NCBI RefSeq assembly: GCF_001942305.1
Contig: NZ_MKKE01000066.1
Span: 62,001 to 126,000, forward strand
Direction: 5' to 3'
DNA from: Saccharomonospora sp. CUA-673
Lineage (GTDB): Bacteria; Actinomycetota; Actinomycetes; Mycobacteriales; Pseudonocardiaceae
DNA: 64,000 nucleotides
Part shown: in pieces, positions 9,343-18,879 of the stretch
Numbering within the stretch: position 1 is the stretch's first letter
Layout: each line of letters begins with the position of its first letter
The notes under the pieces: generated by a model
What the model saw: only the letters and a program-made list of their open reading frames with translations
What the model was told of the DNA's origin: nothing
The model's database searches: none
Position numbers and translations under genes: made by a program

Positions 9343-9488
9343 GAAGCGTCATCCCGTCGACCTAAACAGCAACCATCACACTGCAGTCAGGGCGCAACCC
9401 GAAACCATCAGGAACCAAGAAACAAAACCTTGCGCCCTGACTGCAGTGTGATAAACGAAACCGGAGGTCGACGGGATGACACTTCGCC
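9343..9488. repeat. Nested perfect inverted repeats (outer 21 bp, inner 23 bp)
   Basis: Outer arms at 9343-9363 and 9465-9485 pair with one mismatch and contain GTCGAC. Inner arms at 9375-9397 and 9430-9452 are perfectly complementary over 23 bp and contain the PstI palindrome CTGCAG, with a 32-base loop. The short spacers between outer and inner arms are not complementary. No open frame is convincing. Could form a cruciform or a long hairpin RNA; it lacks a T-run, so it is not a standard terminator. May be a decayed non-autonomous transposable element. Confidence 0.8.
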
Positions 9489-9580
9489 GCGGCAACGCCG
9501 CCCGAACATCCCAGAGACCTGCCCGCCGGCGAGGCATCTCCACTGCCACCCGCCGAATCGCAAATCTCGCACACAGAACA

Positions 9581-9832
9581 CCAACACAGCGACACAGAAC
9601 GCCAACACGGCGTCGCGAGTTGGTAACACGGCGACGCAGGTTGCCAACACGGCGTCGCGAATCGCCAACACGACGCCGTGAAGTGCGAACACGGCGACGC
9701 AGAACGCCAACACGACGCCGTGAAGTGCTGACACGGCGACGCAGAACGCTGACACGACGTCGCGAGTCGCCAACACGACGCCGCGAATTGCCAACACGGC
9801 GACGTGAGCTGCTGACACGGCCTCCCGAAGAA
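9581..9832. repeat. 21-bp tandem repeat, 11 units plus one partial
   Basis: Eleven consecutive 21-base units run from 9581 to 9811, with a degenerate twelfth to about 9832. Each begins CCAACAC, CTGACAC or a one-base variant, followed by a G(G/A)CG(A/T/C)CGC-like core and ending in AACG, AGTG, GTTG or similar. A weaker unit precedes at 9560-9580. No spacers, so not CRISPR. Since 21 is a multiple of three, every frame shows an artificial heptad-repeat open frame; none has a ribosome site or a known domain. Probably a non-coding minisatellite. Confidence 0.9.
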
Positions 9833-10168
9833 CCCCCACACCCTGCACCGAGCCCCGCACCGAGCCGCCGCTCCGCGCCCACGTCACCCGGGCCGCGAAC
9901 CCGAGGTCACCCCGGTCCCTGCCCCGCACCCCGGCCGGTGCCGGGACGGTGACCTGGCTCTCCCCAGGGGTTGTACATCCGTACACTTCCGCTTAAGGTG
10001 CCATGTCGATGGCTGCCGCGCCGGTGCCGGCATCGGGTCGGGTTGACGATCGCCAGGCCCTGTCTGCGCGAAGGACTCCGTGGTCTTTCGAAAGCTGAGT
10101 CTGCGAAGACGGGCGATGAATTCCCAGCGTGGTGGTCGACATCGAGAAACCACTCGGGAGTATTCGAC
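9833..10168. other. Intergenic leader of the BCCT transporter gene
   Basis: 336 bases without a supported gene between the tandem repeat and the transporter ATG. I see no clear -35/-10 pair or riboswitch-like fold. GGGAG at 10157-10161 is a fair ribosome site for ATG 10169. Confidence 0.5.
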
Positions 10169-12207
10169 ATGAGCGAAGGGTCCGTCCCTGTGCTTGACAG
10201 TTCGACGACCGGCGGCGGGGTCGGCAAGGAGCCGACGCGGCTGAAACGTCCGGTTTTCCTGGGGTCGGCGATCGGCGTGGTCGCGATCTCACTGTGGGTG
10301 ATGTTCGCGCCGGATTCCGCGACGGATGTCATCGGATCCATGGTGGACTGGACGTCCCGCGGGTTCGGTTGGTTCTACATTCTGCTCGCCACTGCCGCGC
10401 TGGTGTTCGTGGTGTTCCTGGCGGTTTCCAAGTACGGCCACACGAAACTGGGGCCGGCGCATTCGAAGCCTCAGTACGGCACGTTCGCGTGGGCGTCGAT
10501 GCTGTTCGCGGCGGGTATCGGCACGGACGTCATGTTCTACGCCGTCGCGGGCCCGGTGACGCAGTATCTGGATCCGCCGGTCGGCAACGGCGAGACGGTG
10601 GACGCGGCGAACGAGGCCAGCGTGTGGACGATGTTCCACTACGGCATCAGCGGCTGGGGTCTGTACACGCTGATGGGTATCGCGCTCGGCTACTTCGCCT
10701 ACCGGCGGAATCTTCCGCTGGCGGTGCGTTCCGCGTTGTACCCGATCTTCGGCCGGCGTATCGAGGGCGCGATCGGCCACGGCGTCGACCTCGCCGCGGT
10801 GCTGGGCACGATCTTCGGTGTGGCGACGGCGCTGGGTATCGGCGTCGTGCAGCTGAACTTCGGCCTGGAGCTGCTGTTCGGCATTCCGCAGGGTGTTCCG
10901 GCGCAGGTCGGCCTGATCGTGTTGGCCGTCGTGGTGGCGACGCTGTCGGCGGTGAGCGGTATCGACGCCGGTATCCGGCGGCTCGCGCAGGCCAACGTCC
11001 TGCTGACGGTGCTGCTGGCCGCGTTCGTGCTGGTGACCGGGCAGACGCGGTTGCTGATCGACGGCCTGGTGCAGAACGTCGGCGACTTCGTCAGCCTGTT
11101 CCCCGGGATGACGCTGGACACGTTCGCGTTCGACCGGCCCGATCAGTGGCTGAGCGACTGGACGTTGTTCTTCTGGGCCTGGTGGATCACGTGGTCGGCG
11201 TTCGTCGGCATGTTCCTGGCGCGCATCTCGCGCGGCCGGACGATCCGCCAGTTCATCGGCGGCACGTTGGTGTTGCCGTTCAGCTACATCGTCATGTGGG
11301 TGTCGATCTTCGGTAACAGCGCGATCGACCGGATCCGCAGCGGTGACGCGGACTTCGGCCAGCTGGCGATGAACACGCCGGAGCAGGGTTTCTACACGCT
11401 GCTGCAGGACTATCCGCTGTTCCCCGTGATCGGCCTGCTGGCGACGGTGGTGGGTCTGCTCTTCTACATCACGTCCGCCGACTCGGGTGCGCTGGTGATG
11501 GCGAACCTGACGTCGCATCTGCGGCATCCGCTCGCCGACGCGGGATGGCGCCGCGGATCTTCTGGGCGCTCGCGACCGGTGTGCTCACGGCGGCGATGTT
11601 GATGCTCGGCGGTGTTCCGGTGTTGCAGAGCGCGACGATCATCATGGCGTTGCCGTTCAGCATCGTGGTCGTGCTGGTGATGATCGGGCTGTATCGGGCG
11701 CTGCGGGTCGACACGCTCCGCACCGAGGCGAGCAGGCAGAACCTGCGCGGCTGGCTGTCCGGTCGGACGTCGGCCGACGCGCCAGGACCGGCGCCGTGGC
11801 GACTGCGGCTCAACCGCGCGTTGTCGCTGCCCGACGCCGACGCCGCGCGGCGATACGTCGACACCATCGGCGTGCCGGCGTTGGAGGAGCTGGCCGGCGA
11901 GCTGCGCGGGCAGGACGTCTCGGCGAGCACGCGCCGCACGGTCGACGACCGCGGCGAGGAGTGCGTCGAGCTGACCACCGACCTCGACTGCGAGCACCCG
12001 TTCCGCTATCGGCTGTGCGTGCGCGAGGTTCCGGTTCCCGCGTACGCGCAGGCGAGTGAGCCGGAGCGGGAGACGTACGCGCAGGTCGAGGTGCACCTCG
12101 ACGAGGGCGGTCAGGGCTACGACGTGATGGACTACAGCCACGCGCAGCTCATCGACGACGTCGTCGACCAGTACGAACGCCACCTCGAGTTCCTGCGCCT
12201 GCGCTAG
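10169..12207 (+). CDS. betT: BCCT-family choline/glycine betaine transporter, BetT type (frameshifted near 11553)
   Basis: Sodium- or proton-coupled uptake of choline or betaine for osmoprotection. Twelve hydrophobic segments are visible; BCCT hallmarks include FHYGISGWGLYTLMG in TM4 and FFWAWWITWSAFVGMFLARI with SRGRTIRQF in TM8-9. The frame breaks at SHLRHPLADAG near 11540 and resumes as RIFWALATGVLTAAMLMLGG in the next frame. Adding one C at 11553 restores W-R-P-R-I-F-W. Full length about 679 aa, close to the 677 aa of E. coli BetT, including the long cytoplasmic C-terminal domain (11700-12207) that separates BetT from shorter BCCT carriers. Substrate not proven. Confidence 0.85.
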
Positions 12208-12250
12208 GCGGTCGCACACGAGGCCCGGAAGGCCCGGAAGGCCCCGGAAG

Positions 12251-12288
12251 ACGGAGCCCTGCACCGATCGATCGGTGCAGGGCTCCGT
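12251..12288 (+). terminator. Perfect 38-bp palindromic terminator after betT
   Basis: 19-bp arms without loop bases, ACGGAGCCCTGCACCGATC and its complement, just downstream of betT. No long T-run follows. It shares the core GCCCTGCACCGA with the hairpin after eda. Confidence 0.75.
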
Positions 12289-12395
12289 TCGTCCCAGGGT
12301 TCCGCACGATTACTGAATCGATTTTGATCCGAGGTCGGTGCTTCTGTATCGTGTCAGTTTCACGGAGGACAGCGCCCAACCGACCGGAGACGCTC

Positions 12396-14300
12396 GTGAA
12401 TCACGCGCCAGAGAACGTCCACCCCGTCGTCGACGAAGTCACCGCCCGCATCACGGAACGCAGTCGCGAGAGCAGGGCCGCCTACCTGGCCCGCATCTCG
12501 GCCGCCGGATCCGCCGCGGAGGCGGCCCCCGCCAGGGCGGCGATGGGTTGCAGCAACCTCGCCCACGGCTTCGCGGCCTGCGCCGGCGAGGACCGTCTCG
12601 CGATGAGCGGCCTGCGTAAGCCGGGCATCGCCATCGTGTCGGCCTACAACGATCTGCTGTCGGCCCACCAGCCGCTGCACGAGTTCCCGGAGTGGATCAA
12701 GGCAGCCACGCGCGAAGCCGGTGGTGTCGCGCAGTTCGCCGGCGGCGTGCCCGCCATGTGCGACGGCATCACGCAGGGCCGCGCGGGCATGGAACTGTCG
12801 TTGTTCAGCCGCGACGTCATCGCGATGGCCACCGGTGTCGCGCTGTCGCACGACATGTTCGACGGCACGCTGCTGCTCGGCGTGTGCGACAAGATCGTGC
12901 CCGGGCTGCTCATCGGGGCCCTGTCGTTCGGCCACCTGCCGGCGATGCTCGTCCCGGCGGGCCCCATGACGTCCGGCCTGCCCAACAAGGAGAAGGCGCG
13001 CGTTCGCCAGCTGTACGCCGAGGGCAAGGCGACGCGCGAGGACCTGCTCGAGGCCGAGTCCGCGTCGTACCACTCGCCGGGCACGTGCACGTTCTACGGC
13101 ACGGCGAACTCCAACCAATTGGTCGTCGAGGTGATGGGCCTGCACCTGCCCGGCGCCAGCTTCGTCCACCCGGGAACGCCGATGCGCAAGGCTCTGACCG
13201 AGGAGGCCGGCCGGCGCATCGTCGAGATCTCGCGCGGCGAGGAGTACACGCCCCTCGGCGAGGTCGTCGACGAGCGTTCCGTCGTGAACGGCCTGGTCGC
13301 ACTGCTGGCCACGGGCGGTTCGACGAACCACACGCTGCATCTGGTCGCCATCGCGGCGGCCGCGGGGATCCAGCTGACGTGGGACGACTTCTCCGACCTG
13401 TCCGCCGTCGTCCCGCTGCTGGCCAGCGTCTATCCCAACGGCAGCGCCGACATCAACCACTTCCACGCGGCCGGTGGGGTGCAGTTCCTCGTCGGCACGC
13501 TGCTGGACGCGGGTTTCCTGCACCGCGACGTGCGCACCGTCGCCGGCCGCGGCCTCGAGCATTACCGCAAGGAGCCGATCCTCGACGGCGACCGGCTCAC
13601 GTGGCGCGAGGCGACCGACCACAGCCTCGACGAATCGGTGCTGCGCCCCGTGTCGCGGCCGATGGCCGACAACGGCGGATTGCGCATGGTGCAGGGAAAC
13701 CTGGGCCGCGCGGTGATCAAGGTGTCCGCGGTCGCGCAGCAGCACCGCCTCGTGGAGGCGCCCGCGCGCGTGTTCGGCACGCAGGCCGAGTTCGACGCCG
13801 CGTTCCGCGCCGGCGAGTTGGACCGCGACGTCGTGGTGGTCCTGCGCAACCAGGGTCCGCACGCCAACGGCATGCCCGAGCTGCACGGCCTCACGCCCGC
13901 GCTCGGCGTGCTGATGGACCGCGGCCACCACGTCGCGCTGCTCACCGACGGCCGGATGTCCGGGGCGTCGGGCAAGATCCCGGCAGCCATCCACCTCACG
14001 CCCGAGGCCGCCGCCGGCGGACCGCTCGCACGGATCGTCGACGGCGACGTGGTCCGGCTGGACAGCGAGGCCGGCAGCCTGGACGTTCACGTCGACCCGG
14101 CCGAACTCGCCGCGCGGAAGCCTGCCGACGGCGCGCCGGACGAGACAGAATGGACCGGAACGGGCCGTGAGCTGTTCGCCGCGCTGCGCCGTAACGTCGG
14201 TCCCGCCGACGCGGGGGCGGGCGTCTTCGGCCCGGTGACGCCCGCCCACTTCGGCGTCACCACAACGACACCCGAGGCCCACGTGGGAGGAACGCCGTGA
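12396..14300 (+). CDS. edd: Phosphogluconate dehydratase (Entner-Doudoroff)
   Basis: Dehydrates 6-phosphogluconate to 2-keto-3-deoxy-6-phosphogluconate, cytoplasmic. 634 aa, normal for Edd. IlvD/Edd family features: AMGCSNLAHGFAAC, GVPAMCDGITQG and LLGVCDKIVPG supply iron-sulfur cluster cysteines; GTCTFYGTANSNQ, LLATGGSTNHTLHL and LTDGRMSGASGKIPAAIHL match conserved Edd blocks. GTG 12396 has GGAGA at 12386-12390. The downstream aldolase overlaps by four bases, so the two are co-transcribed. Function is secure from the pairing. Confidence 0.95.
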   Translation: MNHAPENVHPVVDEVTARITERSRESRAAYLARISAAGSAAEAAPARAAMGCSNLAHGFAACAGEDRLAMSGLRKPGIAIVSAYNDLLSAHQPLHEFPEWIKAATREAGGVAQFAGGVPAMCDGITQGRAGMELSLFSRDVIAMATGVALSHDMFDGTLLLGVCDKIVPGLLIGALSFGHLPAMLVPAGPMTSGLPNKEKARVRQLYAEGKATREDLLEAESASYHSPGTCTFYGTANSNQLVVEVMGLHLPGASFVHPGTPMRKALTEEAGRRIVEISRGEEYTPLGEVVDERSVVNGLVALLATGGSTNHTLHLVAIAAAAGIQLTWDDFSDLSAVVPLLASVYPNGSADINHFHAAGGVQFLVGTLLDAGFLHRDVRTVAGRGLEHYRKEPILDGDRLTWREATDHSLDESVLRPVSRPMADNGGLRMVQGNLGRAVIKVSAVAQQHRLVEAPARVFGTQAEFDAAFRAGELDRDVVVVLRNQGPHANGMPELHGLTPALGVLMDRGHHVALLTDGRMSGASGKIPAAIHLTPEAAAGGPLARIVDGDVVRLDSEAGSLDVHVDPAELAARKPADGAPDETEWTGTGRELFAALRRNVGPADAGAGVFGPVTPAHFGVTTTTPEAHVGGTP

Positions 14301-14923
14301 CAACCAGCTCGGAACTGCTCGACCTGTCGCCGGTCATGCCGGTCGTGGTGCTCGACGACGCCGACGTCGCACCGGACGTCGCACGTGCGTTGCTGGCGGG
14401 CGGGATCGGCGCGATCGAGTTGACGCTGCGCACCCCCGCCGCGTTGGCGGCCATCGAGAACGTCGCCACGCAGGTGCCCGACATCGTCGTCGGTGCGGGC
14501 ACCGTGATCACGCCCGACCAGGCCCGGCAGGCGGCCGACGCGGGCGCGGGCTTCCTGGTCACCCCCGGCAGCACGGAGCCGCTGCTCGACGCGGTCACCG
14601 CGACCGGGCTTCCGTTCCTGCCCGGCGTCGCGACCGTGTCGGAGGCGATGCGCCTGGCCGAACGGGGTCTCGACACGCTGAAGTTCTTCCCCGCCGAGGC
14701 CAACGGCGGCCCGGCGGCGCTGAAGGCGTTCGGCGGCCCCCTGCCGAACCTGACGTTCTGCCCCACGGGCGGGATCACCGTCGCCAACGCGCCGGACTAC
14801 CTCGCGCTGTCCAATGTGGGCTGTGTCGGCGGGACCTGGCTGACGCCGAAGGACGCCGTCGCCTCGGGCGACTTCGCGACGATCGAGCGGCTGGCCAAGG
14901 AAGCCGCGGTCCTCGGAGGCTGA
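14297..14923 (+). CDS. eda: KDPG aldolase (2-dehydro-3-deoxyphosphogluconate aldolase)
   Basis: Cleaves KDPG to pyruvate and glyceraldehyde 3-phosphate, completing the Entner-Doudoroff pathway. 208-aa TIM barrel with ELTLRTPAAL (catalytic Glu region), GAGTVITPDQARQAADAGAGF, TPGSTEP and the Schiff-base lysine in LKFFPAEANGG, then FCPTGGIT for phosphate binding. Starts GTG 14297 within the edd stop (GTGA), translationally coupled. A strong hairpin terminator follows. Confidence 0.95.
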   Translation: MTTSSELLDLSPVMPVVVLDDADVAPDVARALLAGGIGAIELTLRTPAALAAIENVATQVPDIVVGAGTVITPDQARQAADAGAGFLVTPGSTEPLLDAVTATGLPFLPGVATVSEAMRLAERGLDTLKFFPAEANGGPAALKAFGGPLPNLTFCPTGGITVANAPDYLALSNVGCVGGTWLTPKDAVASGDFATIERLAKEAAVLGG

Positions 14924-14949
14924 GCGGCCGGAACCTGACGAGGCTCACG

Positions 14950-14987
14950 ACGGGGCCCTGCACCGACAACTCGGTGCAGGGCCCCGT
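14950..14987 (+). terminator. Hairpin terminator after eda
   Basis: 17-bp perfect arms (ACGGGGCCCTGCACCGA and complement) around a CAAC loop, followed by TCTCATGTCTC. It lies between convergent eda and the MFS gene, so it may stop transcription from both sides. Confidence 0.8.
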
Positions 14988-15007
14988 TCTCATGTCTCCG
15001 TTGCGGG

Positions 15008-16296
15008 TCAGCGGACCTTCTTGACCGGCAGGATCGCGATCGCCCCTATGACACACAGGACGGCCGCGCCGGTTAACAAGAGACTGTAATTGTTGCCGCC
15101 GGCGGTATTGACCAACACCGCGCCGATCGCCGGGGCGATGACCTGTGGTCCGGACATGGCGATGTTGAACACGCCCAGGTCCTTCGACGCGTTCTCCGGG
15201 TCGGGCAGCACGTCGATCACCAGTGCCAGGTCGACTCCCATGTAGACACCGAAGCCGAGCCCGAGCACGGCCTCGGCCAGGTAGAAGTCACCGACCGAAC
15301 TGCTGCAGATCAGCATCAGCATGCCGATACCGAAGACCAGAGTGGACAGTGCGATAAACGCTTTTCGCCGCCGTAGCTTGTCGGACAGCCACCCGGCGCT
15401 CTGGGCGCCGACCATCACGGCGATGGTGTAGATCAGCACGCCGGTGGCCATCACCTCGGTCGCCTCGGCGGCGGTCAACGACAGTTCGTGCTGCAGGTAC
15501 AGCAAACGGAACGTCGTGAACATGTAGGAGGCGAGCGTGAGCAGGAACCGCGACAGCCACGCCCACGCGAAGTCCGGGTGCTGCCGCGGGCTGACCCAGA
15601 ACGTCTTCAGGGTCATCTTCCACCCCGTCTGACGCGCGGGGCGCTTCGGCAGCGGCCGGTCCGGCAGCAGCAGCACCAGCACGCCCACCATGCGAAGCCG
15701 ACGATGCCCGGGATCATGAACAGCGCCAGCATGTTCTCGGTGAACATCCGGGCCACGTAGGTGCCCAGCATCGGCGCGACGTTCTGCATGATGCCGATCA
15801 GGCCGCTGACCCGGCCGCGCTGGAACATCGGCACGTGGTCGGCGACGGTGGCCACGAACGCGGCCAGTGCGGCGTTGGCGAAGATCGAGGCCAGGAAGAA
15901 GCCGACTGTGACCATCGCGACGCTCTGGGCGAGCGCGATGATCAGCAGGCTCACGAGGAGCCCGAACATTCCGACGACGAGCCACGGACGGCGCCGGCCG
16001 AACCGGCTCGTGGTGCGGTCGCTGATGCGGCCGAAGATCGGGTTGGCCAGCATCGCGGCGATCGAGCCGATGCTGGTGACGATGCCGAGCGCGGTGACCT
16101 GACGTTCCTCCGGAACGATGGTCTGGACCTTGATGGCCAGGCTCACCATGATCGGTGTCATCAACGCCAGGAACAGGCCGAGCTGGGCGATGGCCATCGC
16201 GCTGATCAGCAGTGGCCGCGCCTTCTCGGTGGGCGGTTCGACGAGTACCTCGCCCGGTTCGGCCCGGGGCAGGTCTCGTGGGGTGACGAGTGGCAT
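15008..16296 (-). CDS. MFS sugar/glycoside transporter (frameshifted near 15692)
   Basis: Major facilitator about 428 aa long with 12 membrane spans. The first half starts at ATG 16296 behind GAGAGG and contains FGRISDRTTSRFGRRRPW (MFS signature loop). The second half contains GWLSDKLRRRKAF, the equivalent loop of the C-domain. The frame breaks at GIVGFA near 15692; adding one C gives GFAMVGVLVLLLPDRPLP and joins the halves. It lies 28 bases downstream of the GH3 gene in the same direction, so it probably imports the glycoside that GH3 cleaves. The SDRTTSRFGRRRPW loop resembles the GPH and MFS sugar-carrier groups. Confidence 0.85.
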
Positions 16297-16323
16297 GGGT
16301 TCCTCTCCCTCGGATATCGGCGG

Positions 16324-18624
16324 TTACGCCACTCGGACCGGGGTGGTGAGCCGGCGGTCGGACCCGACGTAGCGGGTCTCGCCGGTGAGGTGCACGGTGC
16401 GCTGCAGGCGCACGTCGGCGCTGGACCCGCCGACCATCAGGTGGATCTCGCCGGGTTCGACGATGCGCTCGCCCGACCGGCCCGTGTACGCGGTGCGGTC
16501 GGCGTGCAGCTGGAACGTGACGCGCCGGGACTGGCCGGGTTCGAGCGGCACCGAGGCGAACCCGACCAGCTGCGTCACGGGCCTGGCCACCTGCGCCACG
16601 GGATCGTCGAGGTACAGCTGGACGGTCTCGGTGCCGGCGCGGTCGCCGTTGTTGCGCACCACGCAGGAGATCTCGAGTTCCCCGTCGGTGGGCACGGACT
16701 CGGCGTCGACGGTGAGCTCGTCGTAGCCGAACTCGGTGTACGACAGTCCGTGCCCGAACGCGAACAACGGCGTGGTGTCGAGGTTGCTGATGCCGTCGCT
16801 GGACCCGCCGAGCGGCGGATGCAGGTAGGTGTTCGGCTGCGCGCCGGGCCCGGCGGGAACCTGCACGGGCAGTTTCCCGGACGGGGTCACGCGGCCGGAC
16901 AGGACGCCGGCGAGCGCGGAGCCGCCCTCCTCGCCGGGCATGAACGCCTGCACCACCGCTGCCGCACCGTCCGCCGGGCCACCGAGCGCGTACGGCCGGC
17001 CCGACACGACGACCAGCACGACGGGCGTGCCCGCGGACCGCACCGCCGCGACCAGGTCCGCCTGCACGCCGGGCAATGCCAGGTCCGGGGCGTCGCAACC
17101 CTCGCCGGAGGTCCCGCCGCCGAACATGCCCGCGCGGTCGCCGACCACGACGACCGCCAGGTCGGACTCGGCCGCAGCCTCGGTCGCCGCGGCGAACCCG
17201 GACCGGTCGTCGCCGGTGATCGGGCAGCCCCGCTCGTGTCTGATCGACGTGCCGGGCAGTTCGGCGCGCAGCGCGTCGGCGAGAGAGGGCACCTCGATGC
17301 CGAGTCCGAGCTCGGGGTGCCGCGGCAGGACGTGATTGGGGTACGAGTAGCAGCCGAGGAACGCCCGCGGGTCGTCGGCGCACGGTCCGATGAGCGCGAT
17401 CGAGCCGTTGTCGGCGGCCAGCGGCAACGCGTCCCCGTCGTTGGCCAGCAGGACGACCGACCGTTCCGCGAGCCGACGGGCCAGGGTCCGGTTGGAGTCC
17501 GGGTCCAGGTCGACCGCCGTCTCGGTGTCGGGTTCGGGGCGCCAGCCGTCGTCGAGCAGGCCGAGTTCGATCTTCTGCCGCAACACGCGCCGCACCGCGC
17601 GGTCGACGAGCTCCTCGGCGATGCCGCCCTCGCGCACCAGTCGGTCCAGGGTGTCGCCGTAGCAACGGGTGTCGGGCAGTTCGACGTCGATGCCCGCGGT
17701 CAGCGCGAACGCCCCGGCGCGGGAGGGGTCCTCGGCGACGCGGTGCATCGTCTCGAGGAAGCTGATCGACCAGTAGTCCGACACGACGACGCCGTCGAAT
17801 CCCCAGTGCTCGCGCAGGATTCTGGTCAGCAGCGTCTCGTCGGCGCCGACCGGGACACCGTCGACGTCGGTGTAGGAGTTCATGACCGACCCGGCGCCGC
17901 CCTCGCGCACCGCCATCTCGAACGGCGGCAGGATCACGTCGGCCAGTTCGCGCGGGCCGGCCGACACGGGGGCGTGGTTGCGGGCTCCGCGCGAGGCGGA
18001 GTACCCGGCGAAGTGCTTCAACGTGGCCACCACGCCTGCCGACTGCAGGCCGCGGACGTAGGCGGTGCCGACCATGCCGACCAGGTACGGGTCCTCGCCG
18101 AGGGTCTCCTCGACGCGGCCCCACCGGTGGTCGCGCACGACGTCGAGCACCGGCGACAGCCCCTGGTGGACGCCGACGGCGGCCATGTCGCGGCCGATGG
18201 CGGCGGCCATCTGCTCGACGAGGTCCGGGTCGAACGTGGCGCCCCAGGCCAGCGGTGTCGGGTAGACACTGGCGCCGAGGGTGGTGAATCCGGTGAGGCA
18301 TTCCTCGTGCGCGATGGCCGGGATGCCGAGTCGGGTGTTGTCGATCAGGTGCCGTTGGCGTTCGGCGAGGACGCGGCGGCCCTCGTCCGGGGAGATCGGT
18401 GCGGTGCCGAAGACCCGGGTCAGGTGTCCGATGCCGTGCTGGAGCGCGGTCTGCTCGTCGGTGCCGCCCGCGAAGACGTCCTGCATGGGTGCCACGTCGC
18501 CGTCGTTGTCCGCGCTGATCCACGCGCTGCCCAGCTGCGCGATCTTCTCCCGGAGCGTCATCGCGGCCATGAGTTCCTTGACCCGCTCGTCGGTACTGCG
18601 GGTCGGGTCATGCCAGGGATGCAT
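16324..18624 (-). CDS. Glycoside hydrolase family 3 (beta-glucosidase/xylosidase type)
   Basis: 766-aa GH3 enzyme cleaving beta-linked sugars from the non-reducing end. Domain order: (beta/alpha)8 barrel (about 1-320) with HEECLTGF, GRVEETLGEDPYL, ATLKHFAGYSAS and the nucleophile Asp in GVVVSDYWSI; alpha/beta sandwich (about 390-560) with SVVLLANDGDALPLA; C-terminal fibronectin-III-like domain with FAFGHGLSYTEF. No signal peptide, so likely cytoplasmic, fitting uptake by the adjacent MFS carrier. Divergent from the ROK regulator; the spacer holds a putative operator. Exact linkage specificity is not readable. Confidence 0.93.
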   Translation of the reverse strand: MHPWHDPTRSTDERVKELMAAMTLREKIAQLGSAWISADNDGDVAPMQDVFAGGTDEQTALQHGIGHLTRVFGTAPISPDEGRRVLAERQRHLIDNTRLGIPAIAHEECLTGFTTLGASVYPTPLAWGATFDPDLVEQMAAAIGRDMAAVGVHQGLSPVLDVVRDHRWGRVEETLGEDPYLVGMVGTAYVRGLQSAGVVATLKHFAGYSASRGARNHAPVSAGPRELADVILPPFEMAVREGGAGSVMNSYTDVDGVPVGADETLLTRILREHWGFDGVVVSDYWSISFLETMHRVAEDPSRAGAFALTAGIDVELPDTRCYGDTLDRLVREGGIAEELVDRAVRRVLRQKIELGLLDDGWRPEPDTETAVDLDPDSNRTLARRLAERSVVLLANDGDALPLAADNGSIALIGPCADDPRAFLGCYSYPNHVLPRHPELGLGIEVPSLADALRAELPGTSIRHERGCPITGDDRSGFAAATEAAAESDLAVVVVGDRAGMFGGGTSGEGCDAPDLALPGVQADLVAAVRSAGTPVVLVVVSGRPYALGGPADGAAAVVQAFMPGEEGGSALAGVLSGRVTPSGKLPVQVPAGPGAQPNTYLHPPLGGSSDGISNLDTTPLFAFGHGLSYTEFGYDELTVDAESVPTDGELEISCVVRNNGDRAGTETVQLYLDDPVAQVARPVTQLVGFASVPLEPGQSRRVTFQLHADRTAYTGRSGERIVEPGEIHLMVGGSSADVRLQRTVHLTGETRYVGSDRRLTTPVRVA

Positions 18625-18687
18625 GCGACTCCTTTGTCGAGATGCTCGGTGGTGGCCCCGGTCGATGGGTTCGGCGCCACCATCGTC

Positions 18688-18710
18688 ATTAGTTCAGGCG
18701 ATGTACTAAT
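18688..18710. promoter_or_regulatory. Putative ROK repressor operator
   Basis: Inverted repeat ATTAGT-N11-ACTAAT in the divergent GH3/ROK spacer, 64 bases upstream of the GH3 start. A related half-site, TTAGTTTGA, occurs at about 18843-18851 just before the ROK gene. ROK repressors commonly bind AT-rich dyads of this type. Confidence 0.5.
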
Positions 18711-18879
18711 TAGGGTGAGAGGAGGGTCACAGACACCGGTGGGGCTGTCAATACGCTGGGCACGTGATTCGTGTCGGCCGTACCTGGTCGCCAGCTGTGC
18801 CGGCGAGTCCGGCCGCGCGGCGGCGGGCAGTGATCGGCTGAGTTAGTTTGAGAGACGGCTTTATTCGAGAGGGGTATGG

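Noticed and set aside
9375..9452. Rho-independent terminator.
   Set aside because: The 32-base loop is too long and no T-run follows either arm.
9581..9832. CRISPR array.
   Set aside because: Units are directly contiguous with no spacers and no cas genes nearby.
9362..9986. Three overlapping minus-strand frames with heptad repeats across the 21-bp array.
   Set aside because: Any 21-base tandem repeat gives such frames; no ribosome site, no domain, and all frames are equally open.
12360..14303. 647-aa minus-strand frame opposite edd.
   Set aside because: Antisense shadow; edd is unambiguous on the plus strand.
15835..18846. 1003-aa plus-strand open frame opposite the GH3 gene.
   Set aside because: Shadow of GH3 and MFS; composition is repetitive G/R/D/V with no family features.
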